From Armadillidium nasatum (taxonomy: Eukaryota > Arthropoda > Malacostraca > Isopoda > Armadillidiidae), in NCBI GenBank assembly GCA_009176605.1, contig SEYY01017555.1, positions 1 to 30,000 on the forward strand: 30,000 nt of DNA, written 5' to 3'. The translations under genes and the position numbers were made by a program. The notes beneath the pieces were generated by a model that was given only the letters and a program-made list of their open reading frames with translations, searched no databases and was not told where the DNA came from. This document shows, piece after piece, positions 1 to 12,643 of this stretch (its first letter is position 1; every line of letters starts with the position of its first letter).

Positions 1-2610
1 AACTGACATCTCGTGAAAAGTTACTTGTTTGGCATTTTTGAAGAAACAGTCTGGCCTCCATATGTTATGAAGCCATTCAACGTCTAATATTCTGTATTCT
101 TCAGTCATATTTTCAGGAAGACGCAATCTATGGTCTCTCCAACTTTGAGCAAGAAATATGTCTGCTACGTAGGTCTAATAATAAAATGACATCATGTGAA
201 TTGATTAAAAATTTCAAAAAATATTTAACAAATTATCTCTGAAAATATTTTCTACTTTATTTTTTTTTTTTTTTTTAATATAAAGAATATGAAAAAATTT
301 TTTTTTTTAATTTGTAATACTAAATAAATTATTGCTTTATAAAGTTAATGGTTTATTAAATTTACCATAGATTCTTCGTTGATGGAGTCGACAGAAAGAA
401 CAGTTACGTGGAAATACACAACTGTTGGCTGACCTTCATATTTCGGTGGACGATTCTTATCATACATTTTTAAATCTTTTGGTAATATGTCTTGTAAAAC
501 GAGCCCAGTTTGTGCTGATATTCTGTAAAACAAAATATTAACCGTGAATACATTCTGATTATGCAATTTTGTGAGAAATTATTTTTTTTATGTGAATAGA
601 ATACCTTTATACATAATAAGATCTTACCTTTTCTTCCTCCCATCAATTCTAGTGATGAAGAGCTCTTTATGTGACTTATAAACATCCTCTAAACTTAAAG
701 GCGCGTTTAAAACAAATTCAACAATACGATGACGAGGAGACATACAAAGAACATTTGATAACTCTTTTAGTTGCTTGTATGGCGAATCGATACTTTTTTC
801 CTTTGGAAAAAGAAGTTTGAGTTTTTGGTTTGCAAACATTGCTAGAGAAACAAAACTGTCTTTCAAAAATATCAGGATTGTAAAAATCTAAAGTTTTATC
901 TTCTTTGTACATTTGGTGTAGTCCCCAAAGAGTAGAATCTAAGCTATTTTTCACCTGACAATCTGGATAGCTTTGAGAGCAGTAATCAAAAACTTCATCA
1001 TTCATATCTAGCAAAATTCTTTTTCCTTTATTTTGAGATATATCTTTAGTTTCGTTTAAAAACTGTTCTTCGTATGGATATAAATTAAACATTGAAATGC
1101 CTTTATAAACTGCCATTGCACGATCTAGTATAGTTTTTATACTTTCTACAGAAATTTCGTAGCTCTCGTTACTAACTTGTCTAACATTTATATAAATAAT
1201 TAAAGCTCTCTTCTGGTAATTAGACTTTAGTAGTTGATCTAAATTGTAATTTTTAAGCAAATCGACTGACATGTACGAACCACAGTTACGAATTTGGCGA
1301 GCAAGATTTTCATTTATCTGTCCAAATAATATGATATTTGTGTTGACAGATTTTGAATTTAAGTTTGAAGAATCTGTTTCGTCGTAAGTTTGTATTTTGG
1401 TGTCAAAAATTTGATCTCGGAAGGATTTGATTCTCATATTTGGAATCGGCAAACCAAAGTGACGTCGAGATTTCCCGTTTTTCGTTAAAGATACAAATGT
1501 ACCAATTTGGTTCAGAAGTTCTTCATTATATAGCTCCTTAATTTTTCTACTTCAGTGAAAAGTTTTGAGCTTTGAAGCCTATAAATTGGGATTTCTCCTG
1601 GAATTTCTTCGCTTGCAGCAGTATTTGCAAAAAGATCATTTGAAAATTTTCTTTCTGGTTTTAAAGTACGTTTTAAGATTTGCTCTTTTAGTATTCGAAA
1701 GATTGGGATTTTTGGTATAAACTCTATTTCTTCTTTAATTGGCTTCTTCATAGAGCTATCTTTTTCAATGTATTTTTCTACCTTTAAAGATCCCTTTTCA
1801 ATGTGATTAGAAGAAATATTTCCTACAATTTTCGACGTTTTGGTTAACAAGTTATTATCGATATCAGGAAAACTTGTGACATTTTTATACAAATGACAAG
1901 ATTTATTCGTGTAATTTTTATTTCCATCCTTTTGGAAGCATTTGTAATTTGGTTGAAGCATGTTTTCTCTTAATTTATGTCTTTTATGTCTAATCTGATG
2001 ACGTGTCCTTGGTGGGAGATTTTCCTCCTTCCGAGAATCATTTATAAAACTTTGTAACCTTGAATCTTTGTCTTTGGTAAATTTAGTATTGAAATCCCGA
2101 AATAAACTTAGAATCGAAGTTCCGGATGTGTTTTCATCACGGGAAGTTGATTTATAAACATAGACATTACTAGTGATCTTATAGTCCCTTACGTTACTTT
2201 TTAAGTTATTATTCAGAGTATTATTACTTTGTTGTACTCTGAAAAGAAAAAAGAAAGAGATATATCAATAAGGGTCAGAGGAAAGTTAAAATTAAACTTC
2301 TAACGCAGTTGACTTTCTAAACTTTGAGAGCAGAAATTAGATTTAAATCTATGACTGGGCAAGCTTGTGTTTGAAGACCCATTTAAAAATATCTCTTTCT
2401 AATTTCTCATACAAACAACAGGGTTTACAAATCAGTACAGATCTTAATGCAATTTCATGTATTTAAGTTTTAGATTTACTAATAAGATATATTTAAAATA
2501 AAACATATTTCAAGCATTTTAAATAAAACTTACTCGTATGTTTTTTGCACCACAAGCAGCACAACAAAGACAATTAAAGTTGGCTGGAGAGACAAACTTT
2601 TGTTGATTGA
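1..2610 (-). CDS. Cys-loop ligand-gated chloride channel, 5' part (partial, with two frameshifts)
   Basis: Subunit of a pentameric Cys-loop receptor (GABA/glycine/glutamate/histamine-gated family), a plasma-membrane ion channel. Exons read from the minus strand: probable signal-peptide exon ~2610-2534; long exon 2238-628; exon 522-366; exon 174-1, continuing past the left edge. Donor/acceptor sites are GT/AG and codon phases join correctly (AG+A; phase 0; GA+A). Exon 522-366 encodes [20 protein letters not shown] and [20 protein letters not shown]; exon 174-1 encodes [12 protein letters not shown] and the loop-A-like WRPD. These are hallmark ligand-binding-domain motifs of arthropod anionic channels. 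The Cys-loop and membrane segments lie outside the window. The 2238-628 exon (~537 codons) is an N-terminal region of unknown fold, rich in N, S and K with several N-glycosylation sequons; family members usually have only tens of residues there. Two single-base homopolymer indels (near 1543-1547 and 865-869) break the frame. Family assignment is strong; the exact subunit is not resolved. Confidence 0.85.
2534..2610 (-). CDS. Putative signal-peptide exon of the channel gene
   Basis: The minus strand reads ...[21 protein letters not shown] and then a GA|gtaagt donor at 2533. The two leftover bases pair in phase with the first base of the exon starting at 2238, giving a Glu codon. The [12 protein letters not shown] core is a typical signal-peptide h-region, as expected for the secreted N-terminus of a Cys-loop subunit. 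No ATG lies in this frame before an upstream TAA inside the (AT)n tract, so either the start is in a further upstream exon (an AG lies just beside the (AT)n) or the start was lost. This exon is inferred from phase and hydrophobicity only. Confidence 0.45.
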
Positions 2611-2622
2611 CAAGAACCTATG

Positions 2623-2962
<340 letters not shown>

Positions 2963-2991
2963 AATGACAAAAAATGACATCCGATCCATCA

Positions 2992-3122
<131 letters not shown>

Positions 3123-3168
3123 ACTCTCAATAAACCTATTATCAACCTATGAGCAAAACTTTGAAGAC

Positions 3169-3259
3169 ATAGGTTTTCGGTATACCCTCACTGATATTAG
3201 CAATATAAACACTAGACCTGTTTTTTTCTGTATACCGAAAACCTATACTGAGTATAGGT
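3169..3259. repeat. Inverted repeat with nested hairpin
   Basis: Perfect 17-bp arms, ATAGGTTTTCGGTATAC at 3169-3185 and its complement at 3230-3246, with a 44-bp spacer. The right arm overlaps a second hairpin, ACCTATAC-TGA-GTATAGGT, at 3241-3259. This could be the end of a small foldback element; no known family recognised. Confidence 0.75.
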
Positions 3260-3304
3260 TTATATACACTGGTACTCCGCACACTTATTTCATACAAAAT
3301 TGAG

Positions 3305-3838
3305 CATTGTTATCTCACAATTTATTAGAGCGTTAAAAATTTGTTTCTCCTCCTCTCTTAATGATGAAGTAACGTTTATAAGGAACACTTTTAAATCGTT
3401 GTATTATCATAATTATGTTATTAATAAAGCACTATATAGATCTTGAAGGAAAATATATTTTGCAGTGGATAATGTGAAGAAAAAGAAGCTATTTAATGAA
3501 AGGATCATATCCCCATTTCACATTGACTCCCAACTAAAAAATCTCTTTTCAAATACAGTTTCCTTTGTACAATTGGTCCCCAACACTATTAAAAGAAAAT
3601 TCATATCTAAATTAGTTATAAATGATAGAACGAAAAATGTAGGTATTTACAGCATAGCATGCAATAATTGTGATGATAAATATTTTGGCGAGACCAATTT
3701 TGGCGAGATTTACCAACACAAGTATGGGTAAAAATATAGACTAAAATTCCTCATTACAGCAACATAGAGAGGAAAATAATAATCACACAATTAATATGAA
3801 TTCTGCAGAATTATTAATCCCGTGCCATAACAATGACA
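3305..3838 (+). pseudogene. Penelope-like element relic (RT tail plus GIY-YIG endonuclease)
   Basis: C-terminal part of a Penelope-like retroelement polyprotein. The frame reading FIRALKICFSS...NDEVTFIRNTF...NYVINKALYRS from ~3321 matches the region after the PLE reverse transcriptase. An in-frame TGA follows near 3443, and the same frame continues through 3465-3731. There NVGIYSIACNNCDDKYFGET is the GIY-YIG motif with the PLE-typical CxxC insertion (positions ~60-79 of that ORF). After a frameshift near 3731, ENNNHTINMNSAELLIPCHN resembles the end of the nuclease domain. The relic ends where the (AT)n at 3837 begins. It carries at least one stop and one frameshift, so it is dead. Upstream RT motifs are absent. 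Confidence 0.75.
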
Positions 3839-3850
3839 ATATATATATTA

Positions 3851-3892
<42 letters not shown>

Positions 3893-3898
3893 TATATA

Positions 3899-3957
<59 letters not shown>
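3837..3957. repeat. (AT)n microsatellite, interrupted
   Basis: AT dinucleotide tract with several ATTA/AATA phase breaks. It abuts the 3' end of the Penelope-like relic. Confidence 0.95.
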
Positions 3958-4529
<572 letters not shown>

Positions 4530-5047
4530 AAGTCAGCGACCTTTAAGATGGTAGTCTCAAGCGTTATCCATTAGGCCACGGCGATACAAAAGGAAATCGC
4601 TTCGGAACTTGCTCACAACATTCAATTGCAACGTCAAGTCCCAAAGAATCTCCCCGATCGCAACTCGGGCCAAGGGTAACGAGGTCAAAGGTTGAATCCA
4701 TTATTCGCGGACAATTATATAATAGAGTTTTCAGTCTGCTAAATCTCTCACAGACTATTTCTACAAACAGTAGAAATTAATGTCTGCTATTGGACTATAA
4801 CCAGCGACCTTTAAGATGGTAGTTTTATGCGTTAAACCACTAGGCCACGGCGATACAAAAGGAAATCGCATTGGAACTTGCTCACGATATACAGTCGCAA
4901 CGTCAAATCCCAAAGGACCTCCCCGACCGCAACTCGGGCAAAGGGTAACGAGGTCAAAGGTTGAATCCATTATTCGCGGACAATTATATAATAGAGTTTT
5001 CAGTCTGCTAAATCTCTCACAGACTATTTCCATACAGAAAATTAATG

Positions 5048-5120
5048 TCCGCTATTGGACTCGAACCAGCGACCTTTAAGATGGTAGTCTCAAGCGTTAT
5101 CCATTAGGCCACGGCGATAC
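5048..5120 (-). pseudogene. tRNA-like sequence (SINE head)
   Basis: A-box at 5111-5101 and a consensus B-box at 5067-5057. A 5-bp anticodon-like stem (TGAGA/TCTTA) closes a 6-nt loop CTACCA, one short of a normal 7-nt loop. The acceptor arms do not pair. Internal pol III promoter elements look intact, but this is not a functional tRNA. Confidence 0.6.
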
Positions 5121-5308
5121 AAAAAAAAATCGCTTCGGAACTTGCTCACAACATTCATTGCAACGTCAAGTCCCAAAGAACTCCCCGATCGCAACTCGGG
5201 CAAAGGGTAACGAGGTCAAAGGTTGAATCCATTATTCGCGGACATTATATAATAGAGTTTTCAGTCTGCTAAATCTCTCACAGACTATTTCCATACAGAA
5301 AATTAATG

Positions 5309-5381
5309 TCCGCTATTGGACTCGAACCAGCGACCTTTAAGATGGTAGTCTCAAGCGTTATCCATTAGGCCACGGCGATAC
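5309..5381 (-). pseudogene. tRNA-like sequence (SINE head)
   Basis: Same structure as the copy 261 bp upstream: A-box at 5372-5362, B-box at 5328-5318, short anticodon loop, unpaired acceptor. Confidence 0.6.
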
Positions 5382-5417
5382 AAAAGGAAATCGCTTCGGA
5401 ACTTGCTCACAACATAC

Positions 5418-5990
5418 CTTTGAATCGTCCCCCGAGTTGCGATCGGGGAGATTCTTTGGGACTTGACTGTCTCGCCATAATTGGAACATGTTCTTGTTAC
5501 GAGACCAATGTTTACACCGACATAGAGATTCTCCTTCTCTCTCTTGTTAGCTCCTTTGAGGCATTTATTAAGCGTTAAACAATCGCTCGTATTATACTTA
5601 CCATACTAAAACTTCGCAATGTTCGAGTCCAACTAGCGACATTACAATTTTTCTCGATATGGTATGACAATTGATATTTGGGCTAGTGAGTATTGTGATT
5701 TTGCAGCAGGAGAACTATTGAATATATTCCTGTGGCGGATAATCGGATTTCCTAAATTCTTACGCATCCTGAATTACTCTTAGAGCGGGAATGAACGATC
5801 AACCACTCTCTTGGACTACTTTGTTTCGCATTGAATTTTGTGCAGGTGCGGTATCTTGCGATTTCCATCTGTATCGCGGGCATAGGATAATGCATAAGAC
5901 TAACATCTTAAAACGCTGGTCAGTCCATAGCGGACATTAATTTTCTGATGGAAATGGTCTGGAGAGATTTAGCGCGAAAATTGCTATATA
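5418..5990 (+). repeat. Diverged, inverted copies of the tRNA-derived repeat
   Basis: At ~5428-5466 the sequence switches to the reverse complement of the repeat body (CCGAGTTGCGATCGGGGAGA, then TTCTTTGGGACTTGAC). At ~5612-5660 a B-box region returns (TGTTCGAGTCCAACTAGCGA). At ~5866-5985 there is a nearly full tRNA-like head plus body, including AGCGGACATTAATTTTCTG, with many small indels. These copies point the opposite way to the array at 4527-5417 and are much less well preserved. Confidence 0.7.
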
Positions 5991-8900
5991 TTTATAGAGA
6001 TACACATTATATTATAATTATATATATTTATATTAATATATATATATATATATTATATATATACTATTGATATATCTAATCACCACCCGTATTATATATT
6101 TACCCCCTCTACCATATATCTTGAGATATTATTATAATTTGATAATAATCCCCTAACTCCTGAAATATATTATTAACTTAAGATTACTAATTAGCGTACT
6201 ATATTTCATATTATTATACTAAATTATATACCTATTCTTTCTTAATACTTATCTCTCTCTCATATATCATTAATATACTTAATTGCATTTTATATATATC
6301 TATATATATACCAAATGATATTACCTCTCTACAATACTAAACTTAGTATATCAGGTATATTATATTTTATATATATTTATTATCATCTCCTTATCCTGTA
6401 AAATTATAGCACTACCGAGGTAAATTACAATATATAAAGGTATGAAAGAATACAGGATATAAACGACAATATGTTTAATATGGTTCATACATGTCAAGAT
6501 ATAAAATACGCGCTGACGTACAAGAGAGTGTATTCGGAAACGTCACTACTATCATAATCTAATAAATAATCCAGATTTTGGATACATGTTTTGTGTTCAA
6601 ATATAGATCAAATGAAACCTGTAACCGGCATACATAGGTTATTCTGTTAATAGAGTGCTAGATTGTCATATGCCTTATATTCAGTAACTTTCTATTGATG
6701 TGTATCCACCTCCTCGATCTGGAATGGAATGCCGGCAATACTTCCGCTCTAGCCGCGCACCATTGTTACTATTAGAATACTAAATGAATGTTCCCGTATA
6801 TTATTTATCTGAAGGGAATCGTCGTCACGTAAATATAGGCTTGACCTAATGCGGCCTGCCGAAGGTATTATATCATATAGGTCTATTGAGTGGGATTCGA
6901 ACTGTTCAAAAGTATGACTCTGTTTCCCGACTTTAATCATTAAATACATAACACCTAATATGATATCTAGGTCTATGACACTGTAATTATACGATCTAAA
7001 CCGGAACGTGTGGGGTTGAAAACTATCTCAATTATAGGATATTAGTATGCACATCAACTGGAAGCTATCGTGGTACCTATAAAGCATTATCATGTACATG
7101 TACAAAGATATGAACCGGATCAGATGTAAGGTGAGGCATAATTGTAGTAGGACATATGTGGATTCAAGGATGTTCGTTAATATGTATCGGTGTGGTAAGG
7201 GCTAGAACCTTTCACGAAGAAAACTGGAGATCTAATATAATTATTAGAGTTAGTATACGAAAAAGGTATCTCTTCTCACAGTTTCTCATATAATTACGAT
7301 CCATCCCACCAGATAATGGGCAAACCACCAATTATGGATTATTATTTCAGCTGCTAATATACGTTATATGTTTGGGTATGTATACTGCCGTATTACTAAT
7401 TACCTTTACGAACGTTGACAACGGAACTATACCCTGAGTTAAAATCATGGTATCGATCGTAAATAGGATCAACACCCCAACTAAACAGTAAGTGGACCAA
7501 TACCTGTACAATGATAAACTGTAATTACATTAGTTAGCGACCTGCTCGCTGTACATATGACTGTCTCTTGAGAGCTGGTGTGTTTGTGAGGTGGGTGGCG
7601 TACGTTGGCGAGGGCCTTCAGTTGGCCGTTACCGGTCGACTGTTTCGCGAAACGCTCGGTTGCGAACGGTATCAGTACTGGTGTCTGTACGTGTCGTTGG
7701 CTCGCATTTGTTGTCCGTGTGGTGTGTAGACAGACGACAATTTACTGCATACTCGTCTGTATCCGAATCCTTGTTTTTTTATTAGATTGATGTTATTCCT
7801 GCATAGGAAGCAATAAGTCGGTCTAACACGTCAAAATGACTGAAATCACCCGGAAACCTTAAACCACCTTTGTTTAAACGACGAAGAGAGGGGATGGAGA
7901 GAGTTGCAGAAGAGATGACGATGAAGAATTGAAAGAGAGGATGGTGACTACGAGGAGAGGAGAGAAGAGAGGAGGCAGTGTGAAAACAATTTAGTTAAAT
8001 GGTTAAGGGACCAGAAATCCAGTAGGCAGCCTGATATCATGAATTGTACTTGGCAACTCAGAAGTAAGCTCGACGTGCTTGGGTGGTGGAAGGACGCTGG
8101 TTACATTGGAATATGCCTGTACCCTGCAACCAAACTTGGAGAGACATGAGAGCTGAGAGCCAGGAGAAAAGCAGGGGAAGAAGAGAAGTAAGAAAGAGAC
8201 GAGAGAGGAGAGAGATGCGGACAAGGATGCACGAATCAGGTGCGCGCCTTCAAAATAATCTTCTCAAAGTCGAAAACAATCCCTCTCAGGCTTAATGTGA
8301 CCAATGTATCAAGTTTGATCATTCTCGCTTTCCTACTCTCCTGAACACTTTCCCAATCTCCTTCCTCACTCTTCTCATCCGTTATTCACTCAATTCGACG
8401 GGTCTTTACGCACTTCTTCTCTTTCCCCATTGTGTCTCCCTACCGTCCATCTCATTCCTGTCCCCTGTATGCCGATCATACACTGCTACTTCTATCTCCC
8501 CTTCCCTCTCTACACGCTACCTACGCGGGATTCATTAACCAATAATTACAATTCTTTTCTATTATTCTCATCTCTCTCAAAAGTTCCCATTTAATCTCAA
8601 CACTAGTCATTGGATTTAAGTTCGATCTTTCTGGTCTGCCCTCTCACTCTCTCATTATTTCTCATATCAACCTACTATCATACTTATCTCATATAACATA
8701 GATTACTCGACTGATATTCTCTATTGTCTTACTTACATATCTATCCCTCTATACTACAATCACATTATCTCCAGTCACTGTAACTCTTCAAATAATTGCC
8801 GGCATCACATTATGAGTAAGTACAAGCACGTATGTACGGGATATAAATCTGTTGCCATGCACGTATCTCTCTAATATTGAACTCAAGCGCCATCAGATCT

Positions 8901-9970
8901 CCTTACATCTAACGATCAGCCCTTCTCCGTCCGTGGTTTTCACCTGGTCGTGACACTTTTGAGGCGGTATTATTCTTCATATACATTACTTATATTATTT
9001 ACCTTATACTTATCATATATATATACCCTCAAAAGATAATACCTTAATTCATTCCTTCTACTCACCTATGTCTCTGATCCACCTCATTCCCTCTTCTGTC
9101 TATTCTTCTTTTCTTTCTTATTTTTATATTTTATATATTTTTATTATCCTCTATTCCTCTTTCTACTTTTTTTTTGCTATTAAACCTCTTACCTTATCCT
9201 ACCTACTCTCCTCATTCAAATACTACTCGTTATATTCTTATATATATCTCTCAAGCCTTGCAATGTCTTTATCGCCACATGTGATACAGATAGATTATTA
9301 CCACTTTTACATACAGATCTCGTAAATGAAGATCATAATCATGTATAATAGTCTTCTTGAATTCGAATAAGTCCAAATAACTATTTAGCATTTATATTAG
9401 GACAAGATCTTTATTTCATCTCTTAATTTCACTAAATATAGCCTAAAATCATGTTTATTCCACTTCATTCATTAAACCATTTTATATGGTCTCTGTATTA
9501 TTATATATAATATATATAATAAATAATATAAATAAATAATAATTAACAAAATATTACAATTAGTAAAATTATAAATATTAATAATAAATATATTTAAATA
9601 ATAAAATTATAAATATAAATAATAATATAATAACACAAATAATAATATTATATAATCAAATTAATATTATAATTATAAAATAATTAATAATATATAATAT
9701 ATAGATAAATAAGGTGAATAAGAGATCTTAACAAATATAAAGGGTTGTTAAAATAATAATAAAAATATACAATATATATAGAGTAAGATAATAGATAAAT
9801 CAAGTGATACTGCAGATAACATTCATTCAATTATAAATTAAGCTTACCATTATAAATTGGCCTCATCTAACATAAGATAAAATAAGTAAAGTTAAAAAAT
9901 AATACAATACATATAGTAAATAAATTGGTTAATTGGAATTAATCATATCAAATGTTCTTCTTTCTTGGAC
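5991..9970. other. Low-information, strand-asymmetric sequence with no gene recognised
   Basis: No convincing ORF, RNA gene or known element. Composition comes in patches: imperfect AT (5990-6400), mixed (6400-7560), GT-rich (7570-7790), GA-rich (7865-8000 and 8130-8230), CT-rich (8290-9310) and A/T-rich (9490-9960). The patches look like degraded or badly read dinucleotide repeats, in contrast to the near-perfect repeats elsewhere in the window. ORFs here (for example 7591-7785 and 8083-8295) follow composition bias only. Confidence 0.6.
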
Positions 9971-10492
9971 TTTATTTTCTTTAACAAAAAAATTTTAATC
10001 TTAAAAGTATCACCATCAAATTTGGGTGCCTTCATAAATGTGCGACATACGCATTTTAGCATGCTTGTAAAATTTTTATAGTATCAATAGGTTCAGGAAT
10101 CCACTGGCACTCCTTTTTTTCGATGCCAGTGCAAAGTCACTTGACCTATCTATCCCAAACTCTCAAGAATACTGCAGGAAGGCCATATGTAAAAAAATTT
10201 GTGTGGATTTTTGGCACGTATTCCTAGAAAAAAGTTATAGGCAAAATAGTTTTGATTAAAAAAAGAAAAAACAATAATAATTTTTATATTGATGTATATT
10301 AAAAAACTGTTTGAAATGAATTTGATAAGTCGGTGAAGCAACAAAAACATTATAACAAAAGGAAGGAAGGATTGTAGATAAATTTTCAACTTTTCACAAT
10401 TCCTCCTTTTCTTCAATGCTAGGATATTGTCACTGAAAGGAAAAAAATGAGATTCCATATAATCAATGAAATGAGAATTAAGATAGAGTACA
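9971..10492. other. Unique-looking AT-rich sequence; possible decayed LINE continuation
   Basis: No host gene recognised. It holds a small hairpin (CACTGGCA 10102-10109 / TGCCAGTG 10124-10131). A 102-codon minus-strand ORF (10458-10150) follows the LINE RT fragment but shows no clear RT motif, so it may be decayed LINE or unrelated. Confidence 0.5.
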
Positions 10493-10592
10493 GGTGAAAG
10501 CTATAAAACGAAAGTTAAAAGGCTCAGACCGGTTATCTCTCTTTTGGATCGATTAGACATACGCACTTTTCCAACACTGAAGAAAAGGAATA
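10493..10592 (-). pseudogene. LINE reverse-transcriptase fragment, segment after the array
   Basis: The minus strand reads TIPFLQCWKSAYV, a TAA stop, then SIQKRDNRSEPFNFRFIA. This corresponds to the conserved non-LTR RT block TxPxxWKxAxVxPIxKKGDxSxPxNYRPIxL. The stop looks like a single CAA-to-TAA change at the Gln of the VQPI segment. It continues, after the minisatellite, the RT segment found at 16093-16219 on the same strand. It is dead, and the downstream catalytic palm motif is not recognisable. Confidence 0.75.
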
Positions 10593-12480
10593 GTTGCGGC
10601 TGTTGCAGCTTATTTAGCTGAAATAAGCTGTGGCTGCTGCAGCTTATTTCAGCTAAAAAAGCTGCAATAGCTCCGCAGCTTATTTCAGCTAAATAAGCTG
10701 CAGCATCCGCAGCTTATTTCAGCTAAATAAGCTGCAACAGTTCGCAGCTTATTTCAGCTAAATAAGCTGCAGCAGCTGCAGCTTATTTCAGCTAAATAAG
10801 CTGCAGCTGCTGCAGCTTATTTCAGCTGAAATAAGCTGCAGCTGCTGCAGCTTATTTCAGCTAAATAAGCTGCATTATTCGCAGCTTATTTCAGCTAAAT
10901 AAGCTGCAGCAGCTTATTTAAGCAGCTTATTTCAGCTAAATAAGCTGCAGCTTATTTCAGCTAAATAAGCTGCAGCAGCCGCAGCTTATTTCAACTAAAT
11001 AAGCTGCAACAGCCGCAGCTTATTTCAGCTAAATAAGCTGCAGCAGCCGCAGCTTATTTCAGCTAAATAAGCTGCAACAGTCGCAGCTTATTTCAGCTAA
11101 ATAAGCTGCAACAGCGCAGCTTATTTCAGCTAAATAAGCTGCAAAAGCTCGCAGCTTATTTCAGCTAAATAAGCTGCAACAGCCGCAGCTTATTTCAGCT
11201 AAATAAGCTGCAGCAGCCGCAGCTTATTTCAGCTAAATAAGCTGCAACAGCCGCAGCTTATTTCAAATAAATAAGCTGCAATAACGCAGCTTATTTCTGC
11301 TAAATAAGCTGCAGCAGCAGCCGCAGCTTATTTCAGCTAAATAAGCTGCAACAGTCGCAGCTTATTTCAGCTAAATAAGCTGCAACAGCCGCAGCTTATT
11401 TCAACTAAATAAGCTGCAAATGCAAGCTTATTTCAGCTAAATAAGCTGCATTGCAGCTTATTTAGCTGAAATAAGCTGCGGCTGCTGCAGCTTATTTCAG
11501 CTAAATAAGCTGCAGCAGCTGCAGCTTATTTCAGCTAAATAAGCTGCAGCAGCCGCAGCTTATTTCAGATAAATAAGCTGCAAATAGCTTATTTCAGCTA
11601 AATAAGCTGCAACAGCAGCTTATTTAGCTAAATAAGCTGCAGCAGCAGCTTATTTCAGCTAAATAAGCTGCAACTTATAGCTTATTTCAGCTAAATAAGC
11701 TGCAACAATTGCAGCTTATTTCAGCTAAATAAACTGCAGCAGTCGCAGCTTATTTCAGCTAAATAAGCTGCAATCGCAGCTTATTTCAGCTAAATAAGCT
11801 GCATTATTCGCAGCTTATTTCAGCTAAATAAGCTGCAGCTGCAGCTTATTTAGCTGAAATAAGCTGCGGCTGCTGCAGCTTATTTAGCTTAAATAAGCTG
11901 CGGCTGTTGCAGCTTATTTAGCTGAAATAAGCTGCGACTGCTGCAGCTTATTTAGCTGAAATAAGCTGCGACTGCTGCAGCTTATTTAGCTGAAATAAGC
12001 TGCGGCTGCTTGCAGCTTATTTAGCTGAAATAAGCTGCGACTGCTGCAGCTTATTTAGCTAAAATAAGCTGCAGTTATTGCAGCTTATTTAGCTGAAATA
12101 AGCTGCGACTGCTGCAGTTTATTTAGCTGAAATAAGTTGCGAATAATGCAGCTTATTTAGTTTAAATAAGCTGCGACTGCTGCAGTTTTTTTAGCTGAAA
12201 TAAGCTGCAGCAGAAACTGTTTATTTCAGCTAAATAAGCTTATCTAAGTTATTTTATTTAGCTGAAATAAGCTGCAGCTTATTTAGCTGAAATAAGCTGC
12301 GACTGCTGCAGCTTATTTAGCTGAAATAAGCTGCGGCTTATTGCAGCTTATTTAGCTGAAATAAGCTGCGGCTGCTTGCAGCTTATTTAGCTGAAATAAG
12401 CTTGCGAATAATGCAGCTTATTTAGTTTAAATAAGCTGCGACTGCTGCAGTTTTTTTAGCTGAAATAAGCTGCAATTGCT

Positions 12481-12643
12481 TCAGCTTATTTAGCTGAAGT
12501 AAGCTTCGGCTGCTGCAGGTTATTTAGCTTAAATAAGCTGCAAATGCTGAGTTTATTTAGCTGAAATAAGTTGCGAATAATGCAGCTTATTTAGTTTAAA
12601 TAAGCTGCGACTGCTGCAGTTTTTTTAGCTGAAATAAGCTGCG
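12481..12643. repeat. Higher-order duplication within the minisatellite, copy 1
   Basis: 163 bp containing several variant units (for example CTGCAGGTTATTTAGC and GCAGTTTTTTTAGC). It recurs without any difference I could find at 13626-13788, an offset of 1145 bp. Confidence 0.85.

Noticed and set aside
4761-5079. Two overlapping ~90-codon ORFs inside the tRNA-like tandem repeats
   Set aside because: They fall across repeat units on both strands, and the non-coding tRNA-like structure explains the sequence.
5048-5381. Functional tRNA genes
   Set aside because: The A- and B-boxes are good, but the acceptor arms do not pair and the anticodon loop has six nucleotides.
6885-6950. A B-box-like AGTTCGAATCCC on the minus strand suggesting a tRNA
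   Set aside because: No convincing A-box, stem pairing or anticodon arm, and it lies in the low-confidence interval.
7560-8300. ORFs with Arg/Glu- or Val-rich translations
   Set aside because: They follow GT- and GA-rich composition only; no motif, splice site or conserved pattern.
10150-10458. 102-codon minus-strand ORF as a host gene
   Set aside because: Hydrophobic, AT-rich, no motif; more likely decayed LINE or chance.
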